Below, piece by piece: positions 22,296 through 34,400 of a stretch of DNA of 64,000 nt (position 1 is the stretch's first letter; each line of letters begins with the position of its first letter). The translations under genes and the position numbers were made by a program. Location: the NCBI GenBank assembly GCA_935421135.1, contig OW285192.1, forward strand, positions 2,213,501-2,277,500, written 5' to 3'. Source of the stretch: Bugulina stolonifera. Its lineage: Eukaryota > Bryozoa > Gymnolaemata > Cheilostomatida > Bugulidae. Under the pieces are notes generated by a model. It saw nothing but the letters and a program-made list of their open reading frames with translations. It searched no databases and was not told where the DNA came from.

Positions 22296-22580
22296 AGGTC
22301 GAAGTTGATCGGATATATGGTTCAAATGTTGGAAACTATGTTTAGTGACTTTAATCCTGTCATCCACTGACTGAATATGGATTTTGGGGTTCCTACCGCA
22401 AAATCTAACGGGTCCGATCAGAATATATATAAATGAGTTAGCGAATAGAACAGGATCCTTTAACACATGCAAGACCACCATTTCCCATCAGTTGGCCCCT
22501 GGAATACACACTGTTGTCCAAGAGCTAGATGTAACATGTTTAACTAAAGAATTACCGATGAGGAAGGTCTGCATGCTACA
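22230..22580 (-). pseudogene. Possible SGNH-hydrolase-like fragment downstream of pol
   Basis: In the orientation of the right copy, the sequence after pol encodes FLIGNSLVKHVTSSSW then VCIPGA, resembling block I of SGNH/GDSL hydrolase-like domains (GDS-x-V/L with a following PGA), but with GNS in place of GDS. A frame change near 22485 leads to a further 86-codon frame. Weak similarity; it may be only 3' non-coding element sequence. Confidence 0.25.
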
Positions 22581-22595
22581 ACATGAAAAAGAGTT

Positions 22596-25500
22596 TTATA
22601 AATTTAGACGCTTTGGCGGCCTAATGGTACCACCATAACGAGTCGTTCGGACGACTGGTGAGGGCTCCCTGACCGGCGACGCTGGCGACCGGCTAACTGT
22701 CGTTTGCCTGGATTCTGGTAGTTCGGTGTGTATCCGAGGGTATTCCGCTGCTTCCACAGCTGGCGACTGAATTTCAGGTGTTATGCCAGGTGATCTTCTC
22801 CATGGGGTTGCTGCTTCCTGTGGACTTTTGCTCTCAGCTCGACTTACATGCGCAACGGTTTCTGCACAACAGTATCCCCGAGTCCTTGGCGGCCACCACC
22901 TCTCTTCCTTTTGTGGCGACTACTATGCCCGTGGACTTTTGCTGGTCACCTCCATGTATTACAACCCGCTGACCCAGTTCAATGGGGTTTCTTGCTCTGG
23001 CTCTGTGTCTCGAGTCGTAGTACCTTCCTTGTTTACTTCGCATTGAAGCTTCAAACCTCTGGAGTCGCTTGACGTCAATTGTCTTACTCGGCATCATTCC
23101 CATGGAGTTCAACGAACGCCCAAACATCAACTCTGCCGGCGAGTAACCATTAGCTAGCGGGGTGTCTCGGTATGCGCATAGTGCTGCTTGCAGGTTTAAG
23201 TTTTTATTCAACAACTGCTTGACAGTTCTTACTGCTCGCTCAGTTTCTCCATTAGACTGAGGGTATTTAGGAGAACTAGTAACATGCTTAATGTCCCATT
23301 TCGCCATAAAATGTTTGAACTTCTCTGACCTGAACTGTGGGCCATTGTCACTGACTATTGTATTTGGGACCCCCAATAGGCAGAACAATGCCTCCAACTT
23401 AGCCACGATTACTCCCGCTTCTGAGGTCGTTGTTAACTCGCTAGCTGTAATGAATCTGCTGTAGTAATCCACCACTACCAGGAAGGTTTTCCCTTCCTTC
23501 TCGCATAGGTCAACTGCTAGTCGCCACCACGGCCGCTCCGGCAAAGGGGTACTACTCAGTGGCTCACGTGGTTTCAACCGAAACTCCTCACAGCGAGAGC
23601 ATGCTTTAACCATGTCCCGCACATCTGCCGTCATTCCTGGCCACCATACCAGATCAGTGGCTCTACGAATGCATTTCGTTTCACCCTGGTGTCCTGAGTG
23701 TATTTCCTCGAGGACTCTGTCTCGTTCTATGGCAGGTATAATTATATCCTATTGTCAAAGTACACGATGCCTTCGATAGCTGTCAAGTGATCTCGAAAGC
23801 TGTAGAACTGTCGTGTATGAGCGTCGGTCCTAGCCGAAGGGGGCCACCCATTCGTCGCGTACATCAAGAGAAGTCTACCTTCCTTTTCTGTGAGCATGGC
23901 GGCTTGGTAGCGACGCTATCAATTCCTGAATGAGTAGAGAGTCCCGGTCGCCTTCTCTGGATGTCTCCAACAGCGGAGCTCTAGAAAGTGCGTCAGCTAG
24001 TACCAACTTGACCCCTGGCGTATGTACTATATTATAATTGAATGACATCATCCGCAGCCTAAACCTCTGCACGCGGATTGGTAACTTTGCCAGCTCCTTA
24101 TCACCCAGAACTGCCACCAGTGGCTTGTGGTCTGTCTCGACAGTAAACTCACGCCCAGACAAACAATAACTAAACTTCTCACACGCCCAGCAGATAGCTA
24201 ATGCCTCTTTTTCGATCTGAGCATACCGCTTCTCGGCATCATTTAAAAACCGTGATGCATACGCTACTGGCTTCCACTGCCCGTCACTTAGCTGCAGCAA
24301 CGCTGCACCGAGACCGAATGATGAGGAATCCGCACTAACCATTGTTTTATTCTCCAACTTGTACGGCACCAATGTTGGTGCAGACATCATCAGAGATTTT
24401 ACCTTCTTAAATTCCTTATCATGTTCCGTGGACCAGTGCCAATCACAGTCTTTACCTAGTAACTGTCTTAAATTCACTATACTCTCTGCAATGGCTGCAG
24501 AAAATTTCCCCAAGTAATTTACGATACCAAAAAATCTCCTCAACTCTTTTCGGCAGCTAGGTGTAGGAAATCCCTCTGTCGCTTTAGTTTTTTCGGGGTC
24601 AGCCTTGATACTCTCTGACCCAATTACGTGACCCAGAAATTTCACCTCCGCCTTGTTGAACTTACACTTGTCCGCATTAAGAGAGACACCGCTTGCTCTC
24701 AGCCTATCAAAAACTTGCTTTAGAATGGCATCATGCTCTTGTCGAGTCTCTGCGTAGACTAATATGTCGTCCATTTGACAGACAACTCCATCCAGGCCCA
24801 TTAATACTTTCTGCATTTCTCGTTGAAAAATCTCTGGGGCTGAATTAATTCCAAATGGAAGTCGTTTGCAACAGTACCTGCCAAAAGGAGTTATAAATGT
24901 GGTTAGCAAATGTGACCCTTTACTCAACCTCATTTGCCAATATCCGCAGTTGGCGTCCAGTTTGCTAAATATTCGTGAATTTCCCAACGCGACAAACGTC
25001 TCTTCCGAGGTTGGTAGTGGATGGTACTCCCTTTTCACGGCTTTATTTAATTGTGTGAAGTCAATACACACCCTAAGTTTCCTGTTTTTCTCAGGTACAA
25101 CTAAACAAGGAGAGCACCAATCTGTCGGAGTCTCCACTTTCTCAATAACTCCGAGTTTCTCTATTCGACGTAGCTCCTCCAGTAGCGGCTTCTTGCGTGC
25201 AGCAGCTACTCGCCTAGGGGCAGTCTGCACAAAGGGCATCACGTCCTCCTTCAGCTGAATGTCCACCTCATTTTCCATTGTTCCAAGACCTCTGAATAGT
25301 TTGGGATACATTGCTTTCCAGTCAGGGCACCCACCCAGACCTACACTATCCATGAACCGGATTATATCGAGGTGCTCAATAGAAGGCTTCCCCAAAAGCG
25401 GCATAACTAGCCCCTTTATAAAGTAAACAGTCCCTTTGGTTTTCTTACCATTCAGTTCCAGGGTGGCCTCTGCCTCCCCCGTTACCAGTAGTCTATTGTT

Positions 25501-25683
25501 GCCTGCTCCTTTTAATACTTTTCTAGATGGCCCGAGCAGACCTTTGCAGTATCGTTCCATGTGCGCCGGCATTGCTGTGACAGCAGCCCCTGTATCAACT
25601 TTAAATTTTACTGGCGTCCCATTTACCTTCACATTAATTAACCGTGACCTGGCTGTGGACTCTACCGACTCGCACGTCCCTAG
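22596..25683 (-). pseudogene. Ty3/gypsy-type pol, right copy: protease, RT, RNase H, integrase
   Basis: Reads in frame with gag after TGA. Order: protease DTGAA; RT with QMDDILVY; RNase H with SADSSSFGLGAAL, EKEALAICW and TDHKPL; then a break at about 23890. A second shift of 2 nt at about 23750 returns to frame, giving the HHCC finger (HSGHQ ... CSRC) and an integrase core with the D,D,E pattern (VDYYSRF region, SDNGPQF, NGETERAVR). A stop at 22834-22836 and a frame change precede a typical gypsy-like pol end, RPPKRLNL, at 22596. No envelope gene or 3' LTR seen. Multiple breaks indicate an inactive copy. Confidence 0.85.
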
Positions 25684-26567
25684 TCATAATGTCGGATCCC
25701 CCAAGAACAATCCGTCCATTTCCTCCTGGCAATCAACTTCCTCAGTTCTGGTCTCCAATCCGCTGCCTGACTCTCTCTTACCCTTGCACGCCTTTGCCCA
25801 ATGGCCGGTTCCTTTACATTTATAACATGTTGCATTCCGCGCAGGGCACTGGTCTCTAGCATGTCTCCTCCATGCACAATATGGGCATTTCTTTTTGTCT
25901 GCTTTCTGAGACCCCTCACTAGCCGGCTGCCTAGATGTGTTGTTTCTTCGTGGTCCATGACGACCCCTCACAGTGTCCAGATTATCTTCTGCGACACTAT
26001 TACTCATTATGGCCGCGTGTTCATGATGGCTTATGTATTGCTTCGCCCTCTGGATAGCTTTTTGCAGTGTTAAGTCATCAGTGTCGATAAGGTACTCTCT
26101 TAATTTATTGTCTGTTACCCCCACTACAATTTTATCCCGAATCAGCTCATCTCTCACAACACCATATTCACAGTTATCTGCTTGGGACTGCAGTTCGGTA
26201 ATGGATTTATGTATTGTACTACTACCCTGTCTTATGTTGTTGAATTTCACCCGCTCATAGATAACATTCTTTACTGGCTCGAAATGAGCGTCAAGCATTG
26301 CAATAGTATTTGCCAGAGTTTTTGCTTTTTCGGGCACGTCCTCGTCAAATTGAAACTGGGTATATAATTTATTGGCACACTTTCCGGGCCCATTAGGACA
26401 AGCAAGTTTGCGATTCTTTCTTCCTCTTCCATATCTCCCCATTTTTTTGCTACTTTGAAAATATCAAACTGTGCCTTGAATGTTTTCCAATCAAGCGCTA
26501 GCGATTCACTTGAAAAATCAATTTTTTTCACGAACCGGTCGTCTCTGGTCGAGGAGCCCTCCGCCAT
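25684..26567 (-). pseudogene. Ty3/gypsy-type gag, right copy, frameshifted
   Basis: Same gag as the left copy with a 5-bp insertion near 26363 that breaks the frame after about 70 residues; the downstream part is open to 25684. The zinc knuckle CYKCKGTGHWAKAC is kept. It ends with the same TGA-CTAG context. Confidence 0.85.
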
Positions 26568-26954
26568 ATCGCCGATGTTAATAATGGAGACACTCAGAAT
26601 AATAAGATCAAGTGCAGTCACACTTTCACTCAGCAATCACAATGACGTATGAAAAAAAGAATCACCTCCTATTGTTATTGATGCTCTACTTCAATCAAAC
26701 TAGAAACGACCTAACTTAACTTAGTTGGCAACTACTAATAGTAGTTCACTCTACTAGCGACTGACTTCCAATTTCAACTCAACTTTAATTTCAATTCAAT
26801 CGATGAATAATCCGAATAATGATATAATCAATCACCATCAGCAACGTCACACTAGTTAGGTAACCTTTCTTTCAATGAACCTACTCCCCACCAAACTTCA
26901 TATGGTTTAACTCAGGTACTGTCTTTACGGCGTAGGTGCACTATTCTGACACCA

Positions 26955-27097
26955 TGTAATATGATAATAGTTACCTTATGTCTATCAAGTTATGAGTCGT
27001 CTCTACAGCGGGTCTATCTCACTCAGGCTCCTGATCGCAACTGCAATCTCACTCTCATGCTCTGCTAGTCTGGCGTCATGTCCGTTATACTACTACA
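26955..27097 (-). mobile_element. Putative 5' LTR (right copy)
   Basis: Mirror copy of 19744-19886, with the same primer-binding-like sequence at its inner side. Confidence 0.5.
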
Positions 27098-27404
27098 TAA
27101 TTCACTCATTGTAAAGTAATTAGTATAGTCTATTTCCCTGGCAAATAGAAATTAGAGAAAACCAGTGGGTGGGGTACTGAAACACCCTTATTATGAATTG
27201 TATAGGCTCAGTTCCAAAGCTGGCCTTTGGCATATTATTCATCATAATAGCATAATTTTCATCAGAGTATGTTTATGTTATGCTAGAGGCAGGGTAGCAA
27301 CGCCTTCCAACTATGACTGAGAGAACAGCTTGATTTTTTATTTTTATTGACAAAAAGTTCAGGCGGCTAGGGCCGCCTCATCCGCCTAGATAGTTACGGC
27401 CATG

Positions 27405-28333
27405 ATGAGTAGGTAAGTAATAATTGCATGTTATTAATATCACAACGTTGATATAAAAGATACCCTTTCACATCTTTGTCATTGGAAGATATTTAACAAT
27501 TTGGTATTAAATAATAATATGGGTATTAAATAATGATTGGTAAGATTCCACCAATATACAAGTCTAACAGTCTAACAGCAATAAACATTTTCAACGATAA
27601 AGAGTATAATATACAATGTAATATGTACACACTAGTTACTAGAGATCTAAAATAATGCTCTATATTTATAAATTGAACTGGAAGATCTCAATTGTATACA
27701 GGTATGCTTTCTAAAATTCTCTGAATAACTCATTAAGAACACTGTAAACACAATGCAAATTTTTTATTTCTGTTAGTCAGCTAATAGAGGATATGGACAT
27801 TTTAGTGAACATGGTTTCCTCGTGATCACTATAACTTATAGTAAGTAAGTTGACTGAGATACTAAAGTACAAGTAGACATAATTAGTGTGAAATATGCAC
27901 TCACTGTATATTCCACAGTAAGTGCATGCTCATAGTGTACAAGTAGAACATACATGTACATGTATAATTGCTAACTACATAGTACAAGTAGTAAGTAGAA
28001 ATACAATCATATAATACATGTACATGTACAATATCACTGCTATGGTAAAATAGGGAGTAGAACCATGTCTTGGTAGACATCAGTACATATTAATATATTC
28101 ATTGGAATAAAGTGACAATCAATTTGCTAATTAGAAAGATAACTCTGCATAAATGGCTGTTTGAACTGTATGATCAGAAGCACTGAGGTGGCCCAAAACT
28201 ATGATAATTCAGTCACGCCTTCTGTTCTAGAAGAGACAATTTAAAGCTCTGTATTGTCAGTTAGTTGCATTAAACTGGACAGCACATGTGAGATGTGACC
28301 ATATACCAAGACTTCGAGTTCAAGTGTAATCAG
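27405..28333. other. Spacer upstream of Ig receptor gene
   Basis: AT-rich, with several TACATGTA words around 27950-28030. No gene or clear repeat seen. The promoter of the Ig-domain gene presumably lies here; no core element could be named. Confidence 0.4.
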
Positions 28334-28377
28334 GTATTTCATTGTGTCCTAACACACATTGCTTTTTCTGCTTACAG
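28334..28377 (+). other. Candidate 44-nt intron in Ig receptor 5' leader
   Basis: AATCAG|GTATTT donor, CCTAAC branch-like motif, TTTTTCTGCTTACAG acceptor. All splice signals fit within 44 nt. Confidence 0.45.
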
Positions 28378-28469
28378 CAACTGGGCTATATATTATACAA
28401 AATACAACATGTTTGTCCTGTCAGTAGAGAGACTTACTCTGATCACATTCATGGTTCAGCTTTTACAAG
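28378..28469 (+). CDS. Ig receptor exon 1: leader and signal peptide
   Basis: Begins after acceptor TTTTTCTGCTTACAG; ATG at 28409 is the first in frame. It encodes [20 protein letters not shown], a signal peptide. Donor ACAAG|GTAAGTAG, phase 1. Confidence 0.7.
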
Positions 28470-31400
28470 GTAAGTAGGCAGCTTGAGTTGGCTGAGTCTC
28501 TGACAACGTCATCTGCTACCATACAATATGACATGTGCTCTGCAATCATGGGCACTCAAAAGCTATTGCATGTAATTAGAAATTGAAAGAAGAAGATAAA
28601 TTGAGAGAGCACAACTAATAATTTTAATAAATATCTTATGAGTGCCCATGTCTGCAATATATGACATCGATTGGTAAAATATTTAGTTATGGCTTAGACT
28701 TGGAAGTAAATAGTAGTTTACATACCCAGAAAGAGATTTCTGTGGTTTACTAAACCCCTGGCTACCTTCACACACAAGAGAAATTTTGTCATTGATAGCT
28801 TAAGCTGGACAAGAAAACTGGTAAGGCTAGCTACATGTAGAGATGCTGTTGATGCTGAAGGTACACATAAATCTAATATATGGGAGAAAGGGTAGAAGAT
28901 AGAGTTCACCATATCCAGTATTTGAATTTGTGACAAATGAGCCTCTTTTGCTTGTATTTTAGCTCAAAACTTGACAAGGATTCCAACAATTATAAAGATA
29001 TCTGTGGAGACATATGGAGATGAACAGATCCTCAAATTACCAACAGACTTTCGCTATCAAGTGTTTCACAATAATGATCACAGTGGTACTAAGAATTTGC
29101 TTAGGTGTTACGCCAACAACACGGATAATCTGCACTGGGAGTTTAGAAAAGATGCCGACCAACCGTTTAATGCTGATTTGCCAAATCTATGGAAAGTTAG
29201 AAATATAGCTGCAGGCTTAGAGAATCGAAACGTAATTTACCTTGATAGGTCTGCCTATGAAGTTCTACTAAATTATACTCTGTCCGAATCAGTGCTAGGT
29301 GGATACTATCGCTGTGTAGCTGCTACTGATGGAGAAACCAGACTAGCCGTATCACCTACTGTTCGCATGAGCAGCGTAGGTAAGTCTCTTTAATAAGTAT
29401 AGACTATAGATTATTATAGATTGCATATTGCTGCTATAGTACTAACTTACATGTATCGCTGCTAAATAGTACTAACTTACATGTATTGCTGCTATAGAAC
29501 CAACTTACATCTATTGCTGCTATAGAACCAACTTACATCTATTGCTGCTATAGTACTAACTTACATGTATTGCCGCTATAGTACTAACTTACATGTATTG
29601 CTGCTATAGTACTAACTTACATGTATTGCTGCTATAGTACTAACTTACATGTATTGCTACTATAGTACCAACTTACATGTATTGCTGCTATAGTACTAAC
29701 TTACATGTATTGCTGCTATAGTACTAACTTACATGTATTACTGCTATAGTACTAACTTACATGTATTACTGCTATAGTACTAACTTACATGTATTGCTGC
29801 TATACCCTAAAAGCAGATACAGATCGCGAGTTTTAACTTTCGCGAGTTTCGCGTGTAGCAAACCTGCGAAAAATATCACTCGCTGATAAAATCTTCTTCC
29901 TAACTATAATATAAAGAAATCTCTATTGGAACAGAAAGGTGTCCAAGATTTTGGTTTACATAATCAAGAAAGGTTTTCATACAAAACTGGAAAATTAGTA
30001 TAGCTAAGTTAAAATAAAATGAAGGTCTTAATATTGTATTATTTTAACTCAAAAATATCACAGCAAGAATTGCAAAAAAGAGATTTACTTAAATGTTAAG
30101 GGGAGATAACTACATATCTGTTAACAATTGCAATTAGAATTCTTTCGAAATTATTTGTATGGAAGAAAAGACAACTCTTACTCCACATAACAAAGTTTCT
30201 TTTTTATCGAGAATTAGTAGAATAGGAGTTATCTCCCTCGGCTGTTTAAAAAGTAAGAATTTGTTGTATTGTAATGGTTTCTGTGATTTGGTGCGGTCGT
30301 CCTTGGACGACTATCGACCCAGAAATGAAGTGCCTATGAGTAGTAATAGGACTTCGCATTACATGAAAGATCGAGCGGTCTCAGTAGCCCAAATACTACC
30401 AAAGACGACCCATCTGATCTCAAGTCCGACCTTCAGACTATACAATGAAAGAGAGTAGTTCAACCTAGTAGGCGGTTCGCTAAGCGAATGACCTAGTAAA
30501 AGGAAGAGAAAGTCCCTGTATCAAGTATAGATGTGTCTTTATTGAAAGCCAAGTGTAGACTGAGACAATGAACAGTAAAAACAGTGGCCTTTATATAGTA
30601 GGAGAACTTCCGCCCGACTAGTGTCAGGAAAGACGACATGAGGTCGTCCGGAACTTGCGCAACAATATGGCAGCCGGAAGCCCGACATATATACACAAGG
30701 GTACTAGAGCATTACGTTACAATCAAAACAAGTCTGGCGCAATGTCTATTAATACCATTAACCTTCGCAGAAGGACACAAAGGAGTGCTATAACACGGAT
30801 ATACGTCATGGAAAAATACCATTAATGTACAATAACAATGGGTAGCTAATTATAGATATAATAGACCAACATAATGACTCAGTAAATGCCATACATGAGT
30901 GTACAATGGTACAAGCAAAAGCCAGACATATACGTCATGGAAAAGTACAGTAAAGTATACAATAACAATGCCTAACTAATTATAAACACTTAGACTAACA
31001 GTCGGGCGGCTTATGGCCTGATAATGTAATTAAGACTATTGTTTATCCAGGGAGCCATATAGGAATTAGAGTCCTGGTTTCTGCTGTTCTAGCAAGTAGT
31101 CTAGACACAGCACCATAATGTTAATGTTCCTAGGTGGTCGGGCTCGGCCATCGGGGTCGGCCTTTAGGAGTTGTCCAGACCATCACAGTATTAATAAACA
31201 TTTAAACTCAATAAATTTGTTTTCTAATAGATAAAATTCAAAAACAATGTCAAAGGTAAGTAGCACATATTTTATTAGCTAAAATGCTAAAACCATTTTT
31301 TAAATTTTGTAGTTACACACTAACTCTGAACAAAATATTTTTATACATGTATATGAGTTAACAGAAATTTCAGAAATTTCGCGAGAGGCAAAACATTTCA

Positions 31401-34400
31401 AAGATTTCTATCGCAAATTGCTTCAGTACTAGCTGGCTCGCGAAACTTTCTTACTCAAAATAATTCTGCTTTTAGGGTAGTACTAACTTACATGTATTGC
31501 TGCTATAGTCTAACTTACATGTATTGCTGCTATAGTACTAACTTACATGTATTGCTGCTATAGTACTAAGTCACATGTATTGCTTATGAAAAAGCGGTTG
31601 CTGTTACGCTTGCAAATTGACGAATTCAATTGTATCAAACGTCTTTGGGAACCCTATTGAAACCCTACTACAGAAACTTTAACTGCTACTCACTTCTGGC
31701 ATAAAGATGGATGTACATGTATAAATAGATGCACATGTATAAATAGATGTACATGTACATGTATAAATAGATGCACATGCACATGTATAAATAGAGTTAC
31801 AAACTCTGTAGATCACCAAGCCACAACCCGCACTAAATAATAAATGCTAGGTGGCTAATTCTAGCGTATACCTTGTATGATGTACGCATTGGTAATTCGT
31901 CAACACATATCAGTTTTGAAATTGCTGCTACATCACTTCATTTATTGAGTGCTTTGCTACATTACAAAATTGTTATTTTTGGTGGTAAATATAGTCCATA
32001 GTTTAACAGGACATGCTGTGCTAACGCTCCAATGTCCAGTGTCTAATTTACATGTACAATGTAATTCAGTGAATCACACTATGTGTTATAATGGAGTACT
32101 GCATCCTAAACTAGCTCCACTTTGGTTTAAATCAAACTCTGCTGCTACCATGCTTGTATCCTGGCAACCTGATGTCTATTTAACAAATCACCGCATGGAT
32201 TCTTATCTAATGGTACTAAATACTACCTATCAGCACTGCCTGAATGTGACAAATTTAACTGGTTGTTAATATTACATGTAGTCTGATATATTCATCACAA
32301 GGAGTATTGATGAACATTTCTAGTTGAATTGCAACTCCATTTACCAAGCTGGAGCATTTGTTATACATGTACTATCATGACACAATCATTGCACTTTTGC
32401 ATCAGAGTTACAACAATCAGTTTTATGGCTGCCTTATAATTTAAAGTGGGAGTAGCACCAAAGACTGGGTAGTCTTCCTGAGTTGTCCCCTCTTGTATGA
32501 GCAGAGAAATATAATTGGAAATCATTTATGCTAAATTTAGTTCTTTATTTATCTTTCAGCGCTAATATTGTTTTACCACAAGTAGTTATGTGTATTTTGG
32601 AAAAATACTGGAAAATAGGACACCCACTACCTCTATTCACTCATGGGAGTTTTTAGAAAATATGAAGAAGTTGTCTTATCATTGTAGTACACCTCAAATA
32701 AATGAAAGGTTTTCTTGCTAATTGCACTTTCTTGATGTTTAAAATCAAAAAGACAAGTTTGTATAGGTGGCCAAATATCATGTTATCAAAAGTGTAGAAG
32801 GAATTTATAAACTCTTGGTTAATAGAAAAGTTATTGAATAAAAGCTTTTCCATGTGCTTTATAACAAGGTTAACTGGGTTACTCAGATGACATAGACTGC
32901 CTTTGTTTGAGATCCATTTGTGGTAGATGACATCATCTGCTGTTGCACTGGCAGACCATTTTGAATAGCTCTAAGCAAGTACTATTCAACAAGCTATTCA
33001 GCCTTTTGATTGGTTTTGGTCAATTTTGGAAATACTCCCTCTTTAATAGTACAAGACTGCATCGGCCTAATTGTACTCTGTAAAGCAGCATGAACACGGT
33101 TTGACAACTCACCTAAATACATGTATATTCAAACCATATCTATATTTGATGCGTGTGAGCAGTTGTGTAGGCCTACAATATAAATCAAGATTGCCACCTT
33201 CATAGACGACTCTCCACAACAACTAAAAATGAAAGCTGCAAGAGTGAAAATCCAACAAGTTTGATTCTTCCAATTTGTCAAATTACATGTATTTAATCGT
33301 AACAAACTGTTATTCTTATAATGAGACACCCCACATAATATTTAGTATATTATTTTAGGACAACATTTTAAATTGTTGGGTGCCATAATGTGGATAAACG
33401 AATCCTACGCAGCATAATTTGTATGACTTTAGGCAGTGCTGATAGGTAGTGTTTGGTACCATTGGATAGGTATTTATGTTGTGATGTCCTACCTGTATAT
33501 AGAGATCAGGACTTGTGAGGACACAAGTATGGTGGCAGCAGGACTTGATTTAAACCGAGCGGAGCTGGTTTATGCTACATTGCTCCATTACAGTCTGTTG
33601 CGCGGTAGCGGTAAAAGATGTGAGCGTGATTTGAGAAATGAATGACGGGAGAGAGTGAAGATAACTCCAACTAACATTAGAAAACCTCTACTAGGAAGGA
33701 GCTAGGCAGGAAATAAAGCTTTTGGTTGGGATAAACAAGATTTTGATTTCTAAAGTTTGAAATCTTAGTTGGAGTTGTCTTTTTTTTCTCTCACGCCCTT
33801 TCATTCTCATATCAAGCTCACGTCTTTTACCACCACCTTATATAATGTAAATCGTTGGCATTGTATACTCAAAGTATCATGGTGAGATGACTTTGTGTCA
33901 TGAAGAATTTACTGAATTAAATAAGGCACTGGGCATTGGGTGTCCTTGTCTAGTGTTTATATTATACACAGTGCAACTTGCTTAATTCAAACCCCAAGGG
34001 ACCACCATAATGGCTTTAATTAGGCCGAGTTTGAATTAGTGATCCCCTTATCATGACTTGGATGCCTACTTGACAAATAATATATATAATGTAGTAGCAC
34101 ATGAATGTGCATGTATGCGTTAACTTTCATTTGCTTCAACTGTGAATACAATTGAGGAAAGACAAGTTTTAACATGACAGCTTCCTGCTTAACCCATTTG
34201 GTCCTATTGTGTTCTAATTCGATGGGCATTTCTGTCCTAAGAGAATTCATTGTTTAGCAGGCTTATGGACATAGCTTCATTGTTATGCAATTTGTGTTAA
34301 AAATATCAACATTTTTATATACACATATGCATATATTCCGAATCAGCAGAAAATGTTCTACATTTTGACATGTATTACAACCTTGTGCTATCTATATTGA

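Larger units (their letters stand above)
24585..27404 (-). repeat. Right arm of 2.82-kb inverted duplication
   Basis: Mirror of 19440-22254. It differs by a 5-bp insertion in gag, scattered substitutions and a small change near the outer end. Confidence 0.9.

Noticed and set aside
30159..30458. 99-codon frame at 30159
   Set aside because: Crosses the border between the DNA transposon and the LTR-like block; not a gene.
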